NCBI RefSeq assembly: GCF_026410255.1
Contig: NZ_JAPMLL010000006.1
Coordinates: 124,001 to 188,000 of the forward strand
Length of the DNA: 64,000 nucleotides
DNA from: Xanthomarina sp. F1114
GTDB lineage: Bacteria; Bacteroidota; Bacteroidia; Flavobacteriales; Flavobacteriaceae
Direction of reading: 5' to 3'
In this document: positions 1 to 8,630 of the stretch, piece by piece
Numbering within the stretch: position 1 is the stretch's first letter
Layout: each line of letters starts with the position of its first letter
Made by a program: the position numbers and the translations under genes
Notes under the pieces: model-generated
Database searches by the model: none
Told to the model about the DNA's origin: nothing
What the model saw: the letters and a program-made list of their open reading frames with translations, nothing else

Positions 1-440
1 ATCCGGATTTGGTAACCGAATTATTAGCTCTAGCAAAAGAAGAGTTAGAACATTTTGAGATGGTACATGATATTATAAAACAAAGAGGGTATACCCTTGG
101 AAGAGAACGCAAAGACAGCTACGTAAATGAGCTTTATAAATTTATGAATAAAGGTGGAAGCCGGGTTCAAGCTATGGTAGACAGGCTCTTATTTTCTGCC
201 ATGATTGAAGCTAGAAGCTGCGAACGTTTTAAACTTTTATCTCAAAACATTAAAGATCCTGAATTAGCTAAGTTTTATCATGAATTAATGATTAGCGAGG
301 CTGGACATTATACACTCTTTATTGGTTTTGCCAGAAAGTACGGAAAAGAAGTAGATGTAGATAAACGTTGGAAAGAACTTATTGACTTTGAAGCTGAAGT
401 GATTCAACGATATGGAAAACAAGAAACCATACATGGGTAA
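1..440 (+). CDS. miaE: tRNA-(ms2io6A) hydroxylase MiaE, 5' end missing
   Basis: The reading frame is open from the left edge (codons from base 3), so the gene begins outside the window; about 145 C-terminal residues remain of a family usually near 190-200. MiaE is a ferritin-like di-iron monooxygenase that hydroxylates the isopentenyl group of 2-methylthio-N6-isopentenyladenosine at tRNA position 37. Visible ligand motifs are EELEHF, EARSCERF and SEAGHY, the spaced E/ExxH pattern of the helical di-iron core. The TTG at base 9 is an internal leucine codon (context PDLVTELL), not a start. A strong hairpin terminator follows the stop, so this is the end of a transcription unit. The family call is secure; activity is inferred. 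Confidence 0.88.
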   Translation, partial: PDLVTELLALAKEELEHFEMVHDIIKQRGYTLGRERKDSYVNELYKFMNKGGSRVQAMVDRLLFSAMIEARSCERFKLLSQNIKDPELAKFYHELMISEAGHYTLFIGFARKYGKEVDVDKRWKELIDFEAEVIQRYGKQETIHG

Positions 441-448
441 TAAATAAT

Positions 449-492
449 AGATGCTTTTGAGGGGCAAAAAACCTCAAAAGCATCTACTTTTT
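449..492 (+). terminator. Rho-independent terminator after miaE
   Basis: A perfect 14-bp stem (449-462 with 472-485) has a 9-base loop and is followed by a T-rich run. It lies between miaE and mgtE, both on the plus strand, so mgtE is probably transcribed separately. Confidence 0.85.
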
Positions 493-549
493 TTAAGCTG
501 TTTTTTCCCGAAGATTTAATTATTCTATAGACAACACTAAAAAACGTTT

Positions 550-1890
550 ATGTCAGTAATCAAAACAGATTTTCTTGAACTTGTTAAAAACAGAAAATGG
601 CGTGCTTTAAAGCGTTCCTTGAATAATTTAGATGCCTTAGATACTGCACATCTAATTGAAATTGTATCTAAAAATGATAAAATAATATTTTTTAGATTAT
701 TATCTAGAAGTCAAACTAAGGCTGTTTTTAAACTGCTTCCTCACTCCGAGCAAGAGGCCATTATCGATGGGTTAACAGAGAATTTTCAAAAACTATCTCG
801 GGTACTTAACGATATTAACCCAGATGATAGAACGGCATTTTTTGAAGAATTGCCAGGAGATATTGCACAACGTCTTATTGAAAGGTTATCTCCCGAAGAA
901 CAAAAAATTACCGTTCAGCTTTTAAGTTATCCTAAAGATAGTATTGGACGACTAATGACTCCAGAATTTGTTGCAATAAAAGAAGGGTTTACAGTAGCTC
1001 AAGCTTTTGAGCATATTAGAAAACACGGAAAAGATTCTGAAACATTAAATGTTATATATATTATAGATAATGATTGGAAATTAATTGACGATATATCTAT
1101 AAAAGAATTAATCTTAGCATCTCCAGATCAACTTATAGAAGAGTTAATTGATCATAAATTCACCTTTTTAAATGCCATGGACGACCAAGAAATGGCGATT
1201 CCAGTTTTTAAGGATTACGATCGCGTAGCATTACCGGTTTTAAGCCAAGAAGGTGTGCTTTTAGGGATTGTCACTTTCGACGATATTATGGATGTTGTTG
1301 AAGAAGAATCTACAGAAGACTTTCATAAATTTGGTTCTATTCAAAATGCGGGTATTAATCCTCTAAAAGAACGTATTTTCAATTTATACAAAAACCGAAT
1401 CATGTGGTTAGTGCTTTTGGTTTTTATGAATATTTTCTCGGGAGCTGCCCTGTCTAATTTTGAAGATGTTATTCAATCTACGGTCTCTCTAGTATTCTTT
1501 TTACCCTTATTAATTGATAGTGGTGGTAACGCAGGTTCTCAATCGGCAACCCTTATGATTAGATATCTAGCTTTAGGCAAAGTGCAAATAAGCGATTGGT
1601 ATAAATTAATTGGAAGAGAAGTTTTGGTTTCCTTTCTATTAGGAGTTACTATGGCTGCCAGTATTGCTGCTGTTGCAAGTTTTAGAGCCCCAGACATTAT
1701 AGCTGTAGTTTCTATTGCAATGGTTTTAAATGTCATGTTAGGAAGTTTAATTGGACTATTATTACCTTTTATCTTTACAAAATTAAAAGTTGACCCAGCT
1801 ACAGCTAGTGCGCCTTTAGTAACCTCTCTTTCGGATATTTGTGGTGTACTGATTTATTTTTCTATTGCCTCAAAGTATTTTGGGTTTTAA
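550..1890 (+). CDS. mgtE: Magnesium transporter MgtE
   Basis: A 446-residue Mg2+ channel/transporter of the inner membrane. An MgtE N domain (about residues 35-135) comes first, then two CBS domains (about 140-260) that sense cytosolic Mg2+, then five predicted membrane helices (about 285-446). The family signature is seen as GGNAGSQSAT followed by RYLALG in the second half of the membrane domain. Length and domain order match the family. The ATG start is preceded by an A/T-rich leader without a Shine-Dalgarno sequence. It converges on rimO with a 56-bp gap in which I see no strong hairpin. Confident call. Confidence 0.95.
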   Translation: MSVIKTDFLELVKNRKWRALKRSLNNLDALDTAHLIEIVSKNDKIIFFRLLSRSQTKAVFKLLPHSEQEAIIDGLTENFQKLSRVLNDINPDDRTAFFEELPGDIAQRLIERLSPEEQKITVQLLSYPKDSIGRLMTPEFVAIKEGFTVAQAFEHIRKHGKDSETLNVIYIIDNDWKLIDDISIKELILASPDQLIEELIDHKFTFLNAMDDQEMAIPVFKDYDRVALPVLSQEGVLLGIVTFDDIMDVVEEESTEDFHKFGSIQNAGINPLKERIFNLYKNRIMWLVLLVFMNIFSGAALSNFEDVIQSTVSLVFFLPLLIDSGGNAGSQSATLMIRYLALGKVQISDWYKLIGREVLVSFLLGVTMAASIAAVASFRAPDIIAVVSIAMVLNVMLGSLIGLLLPFIFTKLKVDPATASAPLVTSLSDICGVLIYFSIASKYFGF

Positions 1891-1946
1891 TAAAAAACAA
1901 ACATGAGTAATAAATCAAATACAATTAACTGATATGAATGAGATAA

Positions 1947-3254
1947 TTATGAAGTTACAACCTCAGCATACAAATCAAAATCGGCTGCCTCTGTGACTTT
2001 TACTGTTGCAAACTCACCCGTTTTTAAATACGTTTTAGTAGCATCAATAAGCACCTCGTTATCTACATCTGGAGAATCAAATTCTGTACGTCCAATAAAA
2101 TACTCGCCTTCTTTTCTATCGATAACCACTTTAAAGGTTTGTCCAATTTTAGCTTGATTGAGTTCCCAGGAAATCTGAGATTGAATTTCCATAATCTGGT
2201 TGGCTCGATCTTGTTTAACATCTTCTGGTACATCGTCTTCCAAATTATATGCATGTGTGTTTTCTTCATGGCTATAAGTAAAACAACCCAAACGCTCAAA
2301 ACGCATGTCTGAAACCCATTGCTTCAATTCTTCAAAGTCTGCTTCTGTTTCTCCTGGATACCCAACAATTAACGTGGTTCTTATAGTCATTTCTGGAACT
2401 ACTTGTCTAAACTCCTTCAGCAACTTGGTAGTTTTTTCCTTGGTGGTTCCACGACGCATACTTTTTAAAATATGATCTGAAATATGTTGTAAAGGAATAT
2501 CTAAATAGTTACAAACTTTAGGTTCACGATTCATTACATCCAAAACATCCATTGGGAATCCTGTAGGGAAGGCATAGTGCAAACGAATCCACTCTACACC
2601 GTCTACTTTTACTAAAGCTTCAAGTAATTCAGCGAGGTTTCGTTTTTTGTATAAATCAAGTCCGTAATAGGTTAAATCCTGGGCAATAAGAATTAATTCC
2701 TTTACTCCGTTAGCGGCTAGTTTTTCAGCTTCAATTACAATCTCTTCAATTGGTGTCGATCTGTGTTTACCACGCATAATTGGAATGGCACAGAAACTAC
2801 AAGGTCTGTCGCAACCTTCAGCAATTTTTAAATACGCATAGTTTTTAGGCGTTGTTGTTAAACGTTCGCCTATTAATTCATGTTTATAATCTGCACCAAG
2901 AGCTTTTAATAAACCTGGCAATTCTGTAGTACCAAAGTATTGATCTACATTCGGGATTTCTTTCTGTAAATCTGGTTTGTAACGCTCGCTTAAACAGCCA
3001 GTAACAAAAACTTTATCGACATCACCATCTTCCTTTTTCTGCATAAAATTAAGAATGGTATTAATACTCTCTTCCTTGGCGTTATTAATAAAACCACAAG
3101 TATTAATTACAACAATATTTCCTTCCTCTTCATGTACAACCTCTTTCCCACTGGCTTTTAGCTGTCCCATTAACACCTCACTATCGTAAACATTTTTACT
3201 ACAGCCTAGTGTTACTACATTGATTTTGTTCTTTTTAAGCGACTTCGTTCTCAT
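1947..3254 (-). CDS. rimO: Ribosomal protein S12 methylthiotransferase RimO
   Basis: A radical SAM enzyme that adds a methylthio group to an aspartate of ribosomal protein S12. The N-terminal UPF0004 domain shows the three cysteines for one 4Fe-4S cluster (LGCSKN at C18, NTCGF, TGCLSERY). The radical SAM motif CDRPCSFC gives CxxxCxxC near residue 150. A TRAM domain ends the protein (about 370-435). RimO rather than MiaB is suggested by the LGCSKNVYDSE start and the ending. Length of 435 is normal. It is monocistronic, with a TAnnTTTG box 18 bp upstream of the start. Confidence 0.95.
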   Translation of the reverse strand: MRTKSLKKNKINVVTLGCSKNVYDSEVLMGQLKASGKEVVHEEEGNIVVINTCGFINNAKEESINTILNFMQKKEDGDVDKVFVTGCLSERYKPDLQKEIPNVDQYFGTTELPGLLKALGADYKHELIGERLTTTPKNYAYLKIAEGCDRPCSFCAIPIMRGKHRSTPIEEIVIEAEKLAANGVKELILIAQDLTYYGLDLYKKRNLAELLEALVKVDGVEWIRLHYAFPTGFPMDVLDVMNREPKVCNYLDIPLQHISDHILKSMRRGTTKEKTTKLLKEFRQVVPEMTIRTTLIVGYPGETEADFEELKQWVSDMRFERLGCFTYSHEENTHAYNLEDDVPEDVKQDRANQIMEIQSQISWELNQAKIGQTFKVVIDRKEGEYFIGRTEFDSPDVDNEVLIDATKTYLKTGEFATVKVTEAADFDLYAEVVTS

Positions 3255-3271
3255 CTTATTATTTTGGACTG

Positions 3272-3279
3272 CAAATATA
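3272..3279 (-). promoter_or_regulatory. Bacteroidota -7 box for rimO
   Basis: The minus strand reads TATATTTG, an exact TAnnTTTG match, followed by CAG, 18 bp upstream of the rimO ATG. No clear -33 TTG is seen at the usual distance. Confidence 0.55.
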
Positions 3280-3393
3280 AGCTTCTTTTTAGAGTTAAAG
3301 AGTTAATAACACATTTTAAAAATTGAAGTTTAATCTTCCATTATTAGCGAGTAATTTCTATATTAGCTAGCCTTAATTCTAATTAAACCTACT

Positions 3394-4368
3394 TTGAAAC
3401 ATACACTCTTTTTCCTTTCCATATTTTTATTTGTATTTAGCTGTTCTAAAGATAGTACAGACGATTCTAACGATTCAATTACATGTCATTTTCCAATAAA
3501 TATTTCAGTCGGTACAATTACTACAAATTCAGCTATAATAAATTGGATAGGAAATAACTCTAATTCTTATGAAATTGAATATGGAATTTCAGGTTTTACT
3601 CGAGGACAAGGAACAACCATTTCTACTTCAGGATTAGGTTACGAATTTACTGATCTTTCACAAGCCACATCATATGATGTTTATCTGACAACAAAATGTA
3701 GTGACACAAATTTTAGCGATGTTATAGGTCCTGTCGTATTTGTTACAGAAACAGCATGCCAGAAACCAACTTCCCTTAATCTGGATACAATTGATTTATG
3801 TAGTATTTCTTTATATTGGGATTCAAATGGAGAATCGGATTTCAAAGTTGAATATGGAGTAACAGGTTTTAACTTGGGGACTGGTAGAGTAATAAATACA
3901 ACAGATAATTTTACAACCATTGACACATATCTTCAAGCAGGAACTACCTATGATATATATGTTAGAGCTAATTGTGGATCAGATGGTTTTAGTGCGTATT
4001 CTGACCCTTTAGTTGTAACTACAGTTTCTCAAGATTTAACTGGGTCTTATCATGTTATAGTCACAAGAGATAATGGAATTGTGACTGATCAAGGTATTGA
4101 AACCATTACATTAATTTCTCCTAATTATTACAAGACCCAAACAACTGGACATTGGCCCATTGGATACTATAACACCGACCAAGGTTTTAATTTTGAAAAT
4201 TCATGTGGAGAAATTATAATTCCTGATCAACAATTATTTCAAGGTGCTTCTACAGATACGGTTTATAGCTTATATGGGTATGTTATGGCAAATGGCGATT
4301 TTGTGGTAGAGTATGAAATAGACACCTACGACTACTTAGTATATTCTGCATATTATGAAAAGCAGTAA
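3394..4368 (+). CDS. Lipoprotein with two fibronectin type III-like repeats
   Basis: A 324-residue envelope lipoprotein of unknown job. It starts at TTG, the only start that keeps the signal peptide; the lipobox is FVFSC with Cys17, followed by an acidic stretch (SKDSTDDSND) of the kind that can direct lipoproteins to the flavobacterial cell surface. Residues about 30-115 and 118-205 are two Fn3-like repeats, sharing YEIEYG/FKVEYG, GF..G.G and a YDVY/YDIY strand. The C-terminal 110 residues have no domain I recognise. It stands alone, divergent from rimO and convergent with ftsY (4 bp between stops). Surface exposure is inferred. Confidence 0.75.
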   Translation: MKHTLFFLSIFLFVFSCSKDSTDDSNDSITCHFPINISVGTITTNSAIINWIGNNSNSYEIEYGISGFTRGQGTTISTSGLGYEFTDLSQATSYDVYLTTKCSDTNFSDVIGPVVFVTETACQKPTSLNLDTIDLCSISLYWDSNGESDFKVEYGVTGFNLGTGRVINTTDNFTTIDTYLQAGTTYDIYVRANCGSDGFSAYSDPLVVTTVSQDLTGSYHVIVTRDNGIVTDQGIETITLISPNYYKTQTTGHWPIGYYNTDQGFNFENSCGEIIIPDQQLFQGASTDTVYSLYGYVMANGDFVVEYEIDTYDYLVYSAYYEKQ

Positions 4369-4372
4369 TTTA

Positions 4373-5347
4373 TTACTTAAAGAAAGAATCTACAAATTCA
4401 TATTTATTAAATACCTGAAGATCTTCAATACCTTCTCCTACTCCAATATATTTTACAGGAATTTGAAACTGATCTGAAATACCAATTACTACACCTCCTT
4501 TAGCAGTTCCGTCTAATTTAGTTACAGCAAGTGAGGTTACTTCGGTTGCAGCCGTAAATTGTTTTGCTTGTTCAAATGCATTTTGTCCGGTAGAACCATC
4601 CAAAACTAATAGTACATCGTGAGGCGCATTTGGAATTACTTTTTGCATAACGCGTTTTACCTTTGTTAGCTCGTTCATTAGGTTCACCTTATTGTGTAAA
4701 CGTCCAGCTGTATCGATAATAATAACATCTGCATTTTGCTTAACACCAGATTGAACAGCATCGAAAGCTACAGAGGCTGGATCGCTTCCCATAGCTTGTT
4801 TTATCATAGGAACTTCAACACGATCTGCCCAAACTTGAAGTTGATCGATTGCTGCTGCTCTAAAAGTATCTGCAGCTCCAAGAACCACATTTAAGCCTTG
4901 TTTTTTAAACTGATAAGCCAACTTTCCAATAGTAGTTGTTTTTCCCACTCCATTGACTCCAACCACCATTAAAACGTAAGGTGTTTTGTTACCTTCGGCA
5001 TTAGTTGGCATTTCTGGAATAGTATATTCGGTAGCTTCTCCAGAATTGGTTTCGCTTAATAAACCAGCAATTTCTTCGCGAAGAATTTTATTTAATTCGT
5101 CTGTACCCAGATATTTGTCTTCTTGTACACGAGCTTCAATACGTTTAATGACTTTTAAGGTAGTATTTACACCAACATCACTAGTAACTAGGATTTCTTC
5201 AAGATTATCTAAAACCTCATCATCGACTTTAGACTTTCCAGCAACTGCTTTACTTAACTTATTAAAGAAATTGGTTTTAGATTTTTCTAAACCTTTATCT
5301 AGCGTTTCCTTTTTTTCGGAAGAAAATATTTTTTTAAAAAAACTCAT
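4373..5347 (-). CDS. ftsY: Signal recognition particle receptor FtsY
   Basis: The GTPase that docks SRP-ribosome complexes at the membrane for co-translational insertion. The SRP54-type NG domain is complete: the helical N domain about residues 25-100, the P-loop VNGVGKTTTIGKL, the DTFRAAAIDQL insertion-box motif, DTAGRLH (G3) and TKLDGTAKGG (G4). The acidic A domain of the E. coli protein is absent; instead a short N-terminus rich in Phe and Lys is present, as usual in Bacteroidota. It is the last gene of the rpmB-rpmG-DUF4295-ftsY series, but a hairpin after the DUF4295 gene suggests partial uncoupling. Confidence 0.97.
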   Translation of the reverse strand: MSFFKKIFSSEKKETLDKGLEKSKTNFFNKLSKAVAGKSKVDDEVLDNLEEILVTSDVGVNTTLKVIKRIEARVQEDKYLGTDELNKILREEIAGLLSETNSGEATEYTIPEMPTNAEGNKTPYVLMVVGVNGVGKTTTIGKLAYQFKKQGLNVVLGAADTFRAAAIDQLQVWADRVEVPMIKQAMGSDPASVAFDAVQSGVKQNADVIIIDTAGRLHNKVNLMNELTKVKRVMQKVIPNAPHDVLLVLDGSTGQNAFEQAKQFTAATEVTSLAVTKLDGTAKGGVVIGISDQFQIPVKYIGVGEGIEDLQVFNKYEFVDSFFK

Positions 5348-5436
5348 TTTATTTCAGTTCAATAATATTAGATGAAACAAAAGCCTTGCCTAACTAGTTT
5401 AGCTGAACATTTGTCATTTTTATAGCTGTAAATATA

Positions 5437-5471
5437 AAACAAAAGCTGCTCTCTAAAATAGAAAGCAGCTT
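5437..5471 (-). terminator. Hairpin between the DUF4295 gene and ftsY
   Basis: Read on the minus strand, AAGCTGCT and AGCAGCTT form an 8-bp stem with a 13-base loop, followed by TTGTTTT. It begins 24 bases after the DUF4295 stop and about 90 bases before ftsY, so it may separate ftsY from the ribosomal protein mRNA or attenuate it. Confidence 0.6.
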
Positions 5472-5494
5472 AAATATTGTACAACAAGTTTGAG

Positions 5495-5647
5495 TTAGTG
5501 TTTAGATAACCACTCGTTTACTTGTTCTGGTGCCATAATTGATTCAACAAACATGTAAGCTCCTGTTTTAGGAGATTTCACCATTTTAATAGCTTTTGTT
5601 AATCTTTTAGACCCTGTTTGTAACGATGCAACTGATTTCTTTGCCAT
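5495..5647 (-). CDS. DUF4295 family small protein
   Basis: A 50-residue basic protein beginning MAKKSVASLQTGSKR and ending NEWLSKH. I recognise it as DUF4295, a family tied to the Bacteroidota ribosomal L28/L33 locus and probably ribosome-linked. It lies downstream of rpmG on the same strand, separated by 187 bases that contain a 37-bp tandem repeat. The ATG start matches the conserved MAKK N-terminus. Function is unknown; the locus suggests co-expression with ribosomal proteins. Confidence 0.85.
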   Translation of the reverse strand: MAKKSVASLQTGSKRLTKAIKMVKSPKTGAYMFVESIMAPEQVNEWLSKH

Positions 5648-5717
5648 GTTTAATGCTTTTTAAAACTTATAAATAAGTTTTTAATTTATACTATTTGACG
5701 TTTTTAATTTTAAAAAC

Positions 5718-5836
5718 CTCTAATTTGAACGATTTGAGTTTTACTAGCGTAAATCTCTAATTTGAATGATTTGAGTTTTACTAGCGTAAATCTCTAATTT
5801 GAACGATTTGAGTTTTACTAGCGTAAATCTCTAATT
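5718..5836. repeat. 37-bp tandem repeat, three copies plus a stub
   Basis: Three consecutive units of 37 bp start at 5718, 5755 and 5792, and a partial unit starts at 5829. Copies 1 and 3 look identical; copy 2 has one substitution (aatg for aacg). Each unit contains TTTGA twice, four bases apart. The array fills most of the transcribed spacer between rpmG and the DUF4295 gene and touches the rpmG stop codon. Units are contiguous, so this is not a CRISPR. Confidence 0.92.
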
Positions 5837-6017
5837 ATTTAATTTCTTTATGAACAGTCATTTTCTTCAAGATAGGATTGAATTTTTTAATTTCCATTCT
5901 ATCCGGAGTGTTCTTTTTATTCTTAGTAGTAATGTATCTAGAAGTTCCTGGTTGTCCAGATTCTTTATGCTCTGTGCACTCTAAAATTACTTGTATTCTG
6001 TTACCTTTCTTTGCCAT
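5835..6017 (-). CDS. rpmG: 50S ribosomal protein L33
   Basis: A 60-residue basic protein, start [18 protein letters not shown] and end MTVHKEIK, the usual L33 pattern. The zinc-binding CxxC pairs of the cysteine-containing form are not present (a single Cys in LECTEH), so it is the zinc-independent type. It is second in the ribosomal operon, 59 bases after rpmB. The stop codon abuts the 37-bp tandem repeat. Confidence 0.96.
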   Translation of the reverse strand: MAKKGNRIQVILECTEHKESGQPGTSRYITTKNKKNTPDRMEIKKFNPILKKMTVHKEIK

Positions 6018-6076
6018 TGTAAAAATATATTAATTTTTAATCTCCTCGAAGGAAGAGATCTCAACCTTATAGGCTA

Positions 6077-6313
6077 TTATTTATAAAACCCTTTAGATTT
6101 AGCTTCTTTAAGTGCAGCTGCGATACCAATTTTATTGATAGTCTTTAACGCTGAAGTAGAAACTTTTAAAGTTACCCATTTATCTTCTTCTGGAAGATAA
6201 AAACGTTTTTTAATAAGATTTGCATCAAATTTACGCTTTGTTTTATTCATTGCGTGAGACACGTTGTTTCCAACCATCGCTTTCTTTCCAGTAAGTTCAC
6301 AAACTCTTGACAT
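6077..6313 (-). CDS. rpmB: 50S ribosomal protein L28
   Basis: 78 residues beginning MSRVCELTGKKAMVGNNVSH, with the L28 sequence NKTKRKFDANL and a C-terminal ALKTINKIG segment. It is a large-subunit protein and the first gene of the rpmB-rpmG-DUF4295 operon. A well-formed promoter lies 75-102 bases upstream. Confidence 0.97.
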   Translation of the reverse strand: MSRVCELTGKKAMVGNNVSHAMNKTKRKFDANLIKKRFYLPEEDKWVTLKVSTSALKTINKIGIAAALKEAKSKGFYK

Positions 6314-6387
6314 TTCTTCTAACTTTAAATATTGTTATTTTATTCTGTTTACAAAAAAATCATTAATTGATTATTTTAAACAGGCTG

Positions 6388-6415
6388 CAAATTTAGTAAA
6401 ACTTTATAATATCAA
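6388..6415 (-). promoter_or_regulatory. Promoter of the rpmB-rpmG operon
   Basis: Minus strand: -33 TTG (complement of 6413-6415), a 17-bp spacer, then TAAATTTG (6388-6395), an exact Bacteroidota -7 box followed by CAG. It implies an rpmB leader of roughly 65-70 bases. Confidence 0.75.
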
Positions 6416-6428
6416 CAAACTAAAATTG

Positions 6429-7676
6429 TTACTTTTTTAAAATTTCTTTTTCAAGCATTTCAAAAGCTTTGTTTACCGCTTTCCTAATTACTTTAGTTCG
6501 ATGGTTTCCTAAATTAAATTCTTCCGAAAAAACTCTATCCTTTGTAGCAATAGCAATGAATACAGTTCCAACCTCAGCATCTGAATCTCCTTTATCCGGT
6601 CCCGCATTCCCCGTAGTTGCAATGGCATAATCCGTTTGAAAAATTTCTAAAACATTTTTAGCCATAGCTTCTGCAACGGGAGCACTTATCACAGAATGCT
6701 CATTAATAAGTTCTTCTGAAACTTTTAAAACATTAATTTTAGATTGTGTAGCATAACTTACAATACTTCCTTTAAAATAATTAGAAGCTCCAGGAATTTT
6801 TGTGAGCGATTCTGCAATTTTCCCTCCAGTGCAACTTTCGGCTGTAGCAACAGTTAATCCTAAACGAGTTAATTGATTACTAATAACAGCTTCGATAGAA
6901 TCTTCTGATTCAAAACTTACAAAGATATCCTCTAATTGAGGTAATAACTTATTTATTTGGTTTTGCATTTCGGTTTCTACCAAATTTCTGTCAGTATTCT
7001 TAGCCGATAAACGCAAACGCACTCTTCCCAATCCAGGTAAATATGCTAATTTTATAAAACTTGGCAAGTTATCTTCCCAAGTTTCAATTCTTTCGGCTAA
7101 AGAACTTTCGCCTAAACCATAAGTTAAAATAGTAGTATGCTTAATATATGGGAATTTATAGGTTTCCCTTAATTTAGGAATTACCAGGTTTTCCATTAAA
7201 GCTTTCATTTCGAAAGGAACTCCTGGTAATGAAATAAATATTTTGCCGTTTTGTTCCAACCACATACCTGGAGCGCTACCATTAACATTCATTAAAACCT
7301 GAGCCTTAGAAGGCACCAAAGCCTGATCTATGTTTACTTGAGACAAGGGTTGTTTGATGTGGTTTTCCCAAAGATATTGGATGTTTTTTAAAACAGCATC
7401 GCTCTGTACTAAAGTATCCTGAAAGTACTCGGCAATGGTTTTTTTAGTAATATCATCCTTTGTAGGCCCTAATCCTCCAGTAATAATAATTATTTCAGCA
7501 TTATTCTCAGCCTCTTTTAAAGCTTTTAGAATATGTGCTCTATCGTCTTGAATGGATTCAATTTGATATACTGAAACTCCAATATTATTAAGGGCTTTAC
7601 TAATAAAAGCTGAATTGGTATCTACAATCTGACCGATTAGGATTTCGTCTCCTATAGTAATTATTTCTGCTTGCAT
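6429..7676 (-). CDS. cinA: CinA family protein (nicotinamide-nucleotide amidase type)
   Basis: 415 residues in two domains. The MoaB/MogA-like N-terminal domain (about 1-170) has ITIGDEILIGQIVDTNS and TGGLGPTKDD, linked to ADP-ribose pyrophosphatase activity. The CinA C-terminal domain (about 255-412) has ATAESCTGGK and GNAGPDKGDSDAEVG, linked to NMN deamidase activity in pyridine-nucleotide salvage. Length is normal for the fused form. It is the last gene of an operon with the Hpt, FAH-family and exonuclease genes; its ATG overlaps the Hpt stop by one base. The link to competence implied by the name is not supported here. Confidence 0.93.
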   Translation of the reverse strand: MQAEIITIGDEILIGQIVDTNSAFISKALNNIGVSVYQIESIQDDRAHILKALKEAENNAEIIIITGGLGPTKDDITKKTIAEYFQDTLVQSDAVLKNIQYLWENHIKQPLSQVNIDQALVPSKAQVLMNVNGSAPGMWLEQNGKIFISLPGVPFEMKALMENLVIPKLRETYKFPYIKHTTILTYGLGESSLAERIETWEDNLPSFIKLAYLPGLGRVRLRLSAKNTDRNLVETEMQNQINKLLPQLEDIFVSFESEDSIEAVISNQLTRLGLTVATAESCTGGKIAESLTKIPGASNYFKGSIVSYATQSKINVLKVSEELINEHSVISAPVAEAMAKNVLEIFQTDYAIATTGNAGPDKGDSDAEVGTVFIAIATKDRVFSEEFNLGNHRTKVIRKAVNKAFEMLEKEILKK

Positions 7677-8017
7677 TACAGATTAAAGTCTGCTTTTAAT
7701 TCTTGAGAGGCATTATCTACAGCTGTTAATACTATGTTTAACTTTTCTGAAATATCTAAGCCTGTTTTTTCAAATTTTCCCCAATCCTGAACTTCTATTA
7801 AGTCTTGAAGCACTCCAAGCTCGAATAAATCTACAGTTGGTTTCATTTTATGTGCTGCTTGATAAGCTGTGTAATAGTCTTTGTTTGCAACCGCATTTTT
7901 TAAGTTTTCCGCATCTTCTGGAACTTCTCCTAAAAATGCTTCGGCCAATGCTTTTACAAAATCTTCATCCCCATCGGCTAATTCGCGTACACGGTATAAT
8001 TTATAATGTATTTCCAT
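7676..8017 (-). CDS. Stand-alone histidine phosphotransfer (Hpt) protein
   Basis: A 113-residue all-helical protein. The phosphorylation-site motif of Hpt domains is seen as AAHKMKPTVDLF, with His56 as the expected phospho-acceptor; the usual AHxLKG is here AHKMKP. No kinase or receiver gene lies nearby, so it would accept phosphate from a hybrid kinase elsewhere. It sits inside an operon of metabolic and DNA-processing genes, one base from the FAH-family gene and overlapping cinA by one base. The family call is good; partners are unknown. Confidence 0.8.
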   Translation of the reverse strand: MEIHYKLYRVRELADGDEDFVKALAEAFLGEVPEDAENLKNAVANKDYYTAYQAAHKMKPTVDLFELGVLQDLIEVQDWGKFEKTGLDISEKLNIVLTAVDNASQELKADFNL

Positions 8018-8629
8018 TTATTTTACTGTTATTGAAAACATTTGTTTGTTTTCTATAAATCCCCCCAATTTATCATCAGTATTTACTCTTCCAACTCCTG
8101 CTGGCGTTCCCGTAAAGATAATGTCTCCAATCTTTAAAGTGAAATATTTTGACACATATTCTATCAACTCATCTATTTTCCAGAGCATGTGACTTGTATT
8201 TCCTGTTTGAACAACTTTTCCATTTTTTTCTAATGAAAAATTAATATCATCTAGATTTCCTAACTCAGATTTTGGCAACCAATCTCCAATTACAGCAGCT
8301 CCATCAAAAGCTTTGGCCTTTTCCCAAGGCAATCCTTTTTCTTTCAGCTTTGCTTGCAAATCTCTTGCTGTAAAATCTATTCCTAGGCCTATTTCGTCGT
8401 AATATTTATGGGCAAATTTTTTATCGATATACTTCCCTACTTTTGTGATTTTTACCAAAATCTCGACTTCATGATGAACATCTTTAGAAAAATCTGGTAT
8501 AAAAAAAGGTTGTTTCTTTAACAGGATGGCCGTATCTGGTTTTAAAAATACCACGGGATCTGTTGGTTTTTCGTTTTCCAACTCCTTTATATGATCCGTA
8601 TAATTTCTACCTATACAAATAAGCTTCAT
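8018..8629 (-). CDS. Fumarylacetoacetate hydrolase family protein
   Basis: 203 residues forming essentially only the FAH catalytic fold. Motifs in order are ICIGRNYTDHIKEL, VFLKPDTA, HHEVEILV (metal-binding acidic residues), GIDFTARDLQ, KAFDGAAVIG and FTGTPAGVG. Short members of this family include acylpyruvases and oxaloacetate decarboxylases (FAHD1-like); the size and motifs suit that group better than tyrosine-pathway FAH, but the substrate cannot be read from sequence. It is the second gene of the exonuclease-FAH-Hpt-cinA operon, one base after the exonuclease stop. Confidence 0.9.
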   Translation of the reverse strand: MKLICIGRNYTDHIKELENEKPTDPVVFLKPDTAILLKKQPFFIPDFSKDVHHEVEILVKITKVGKYIDKKFAHKYYDEIGLGIDFTARDLQAKLKEKGLPWEKAKAFDGAAVIGDWLPKSELGNLDDINFSLEKNGKVVQTGNTSHMLWKIDELIEYVSKYFTLKIGDIIFTGTPAGVGRVNTDDKLGGFIENKQMFSITVK

Positions 8630-8630
8630 T

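Noticed and set aside
4986-5375. 129-codon ORF antisense to ftsY
   Set aside because: Lies opposite a conserved essential gene; no plausible start context or domain.
5718-5836. 37-bp repeat considered as a CRISPR array
   Set aside because: Units are directly contiguous with no spacers, and no cas gene is in the window.
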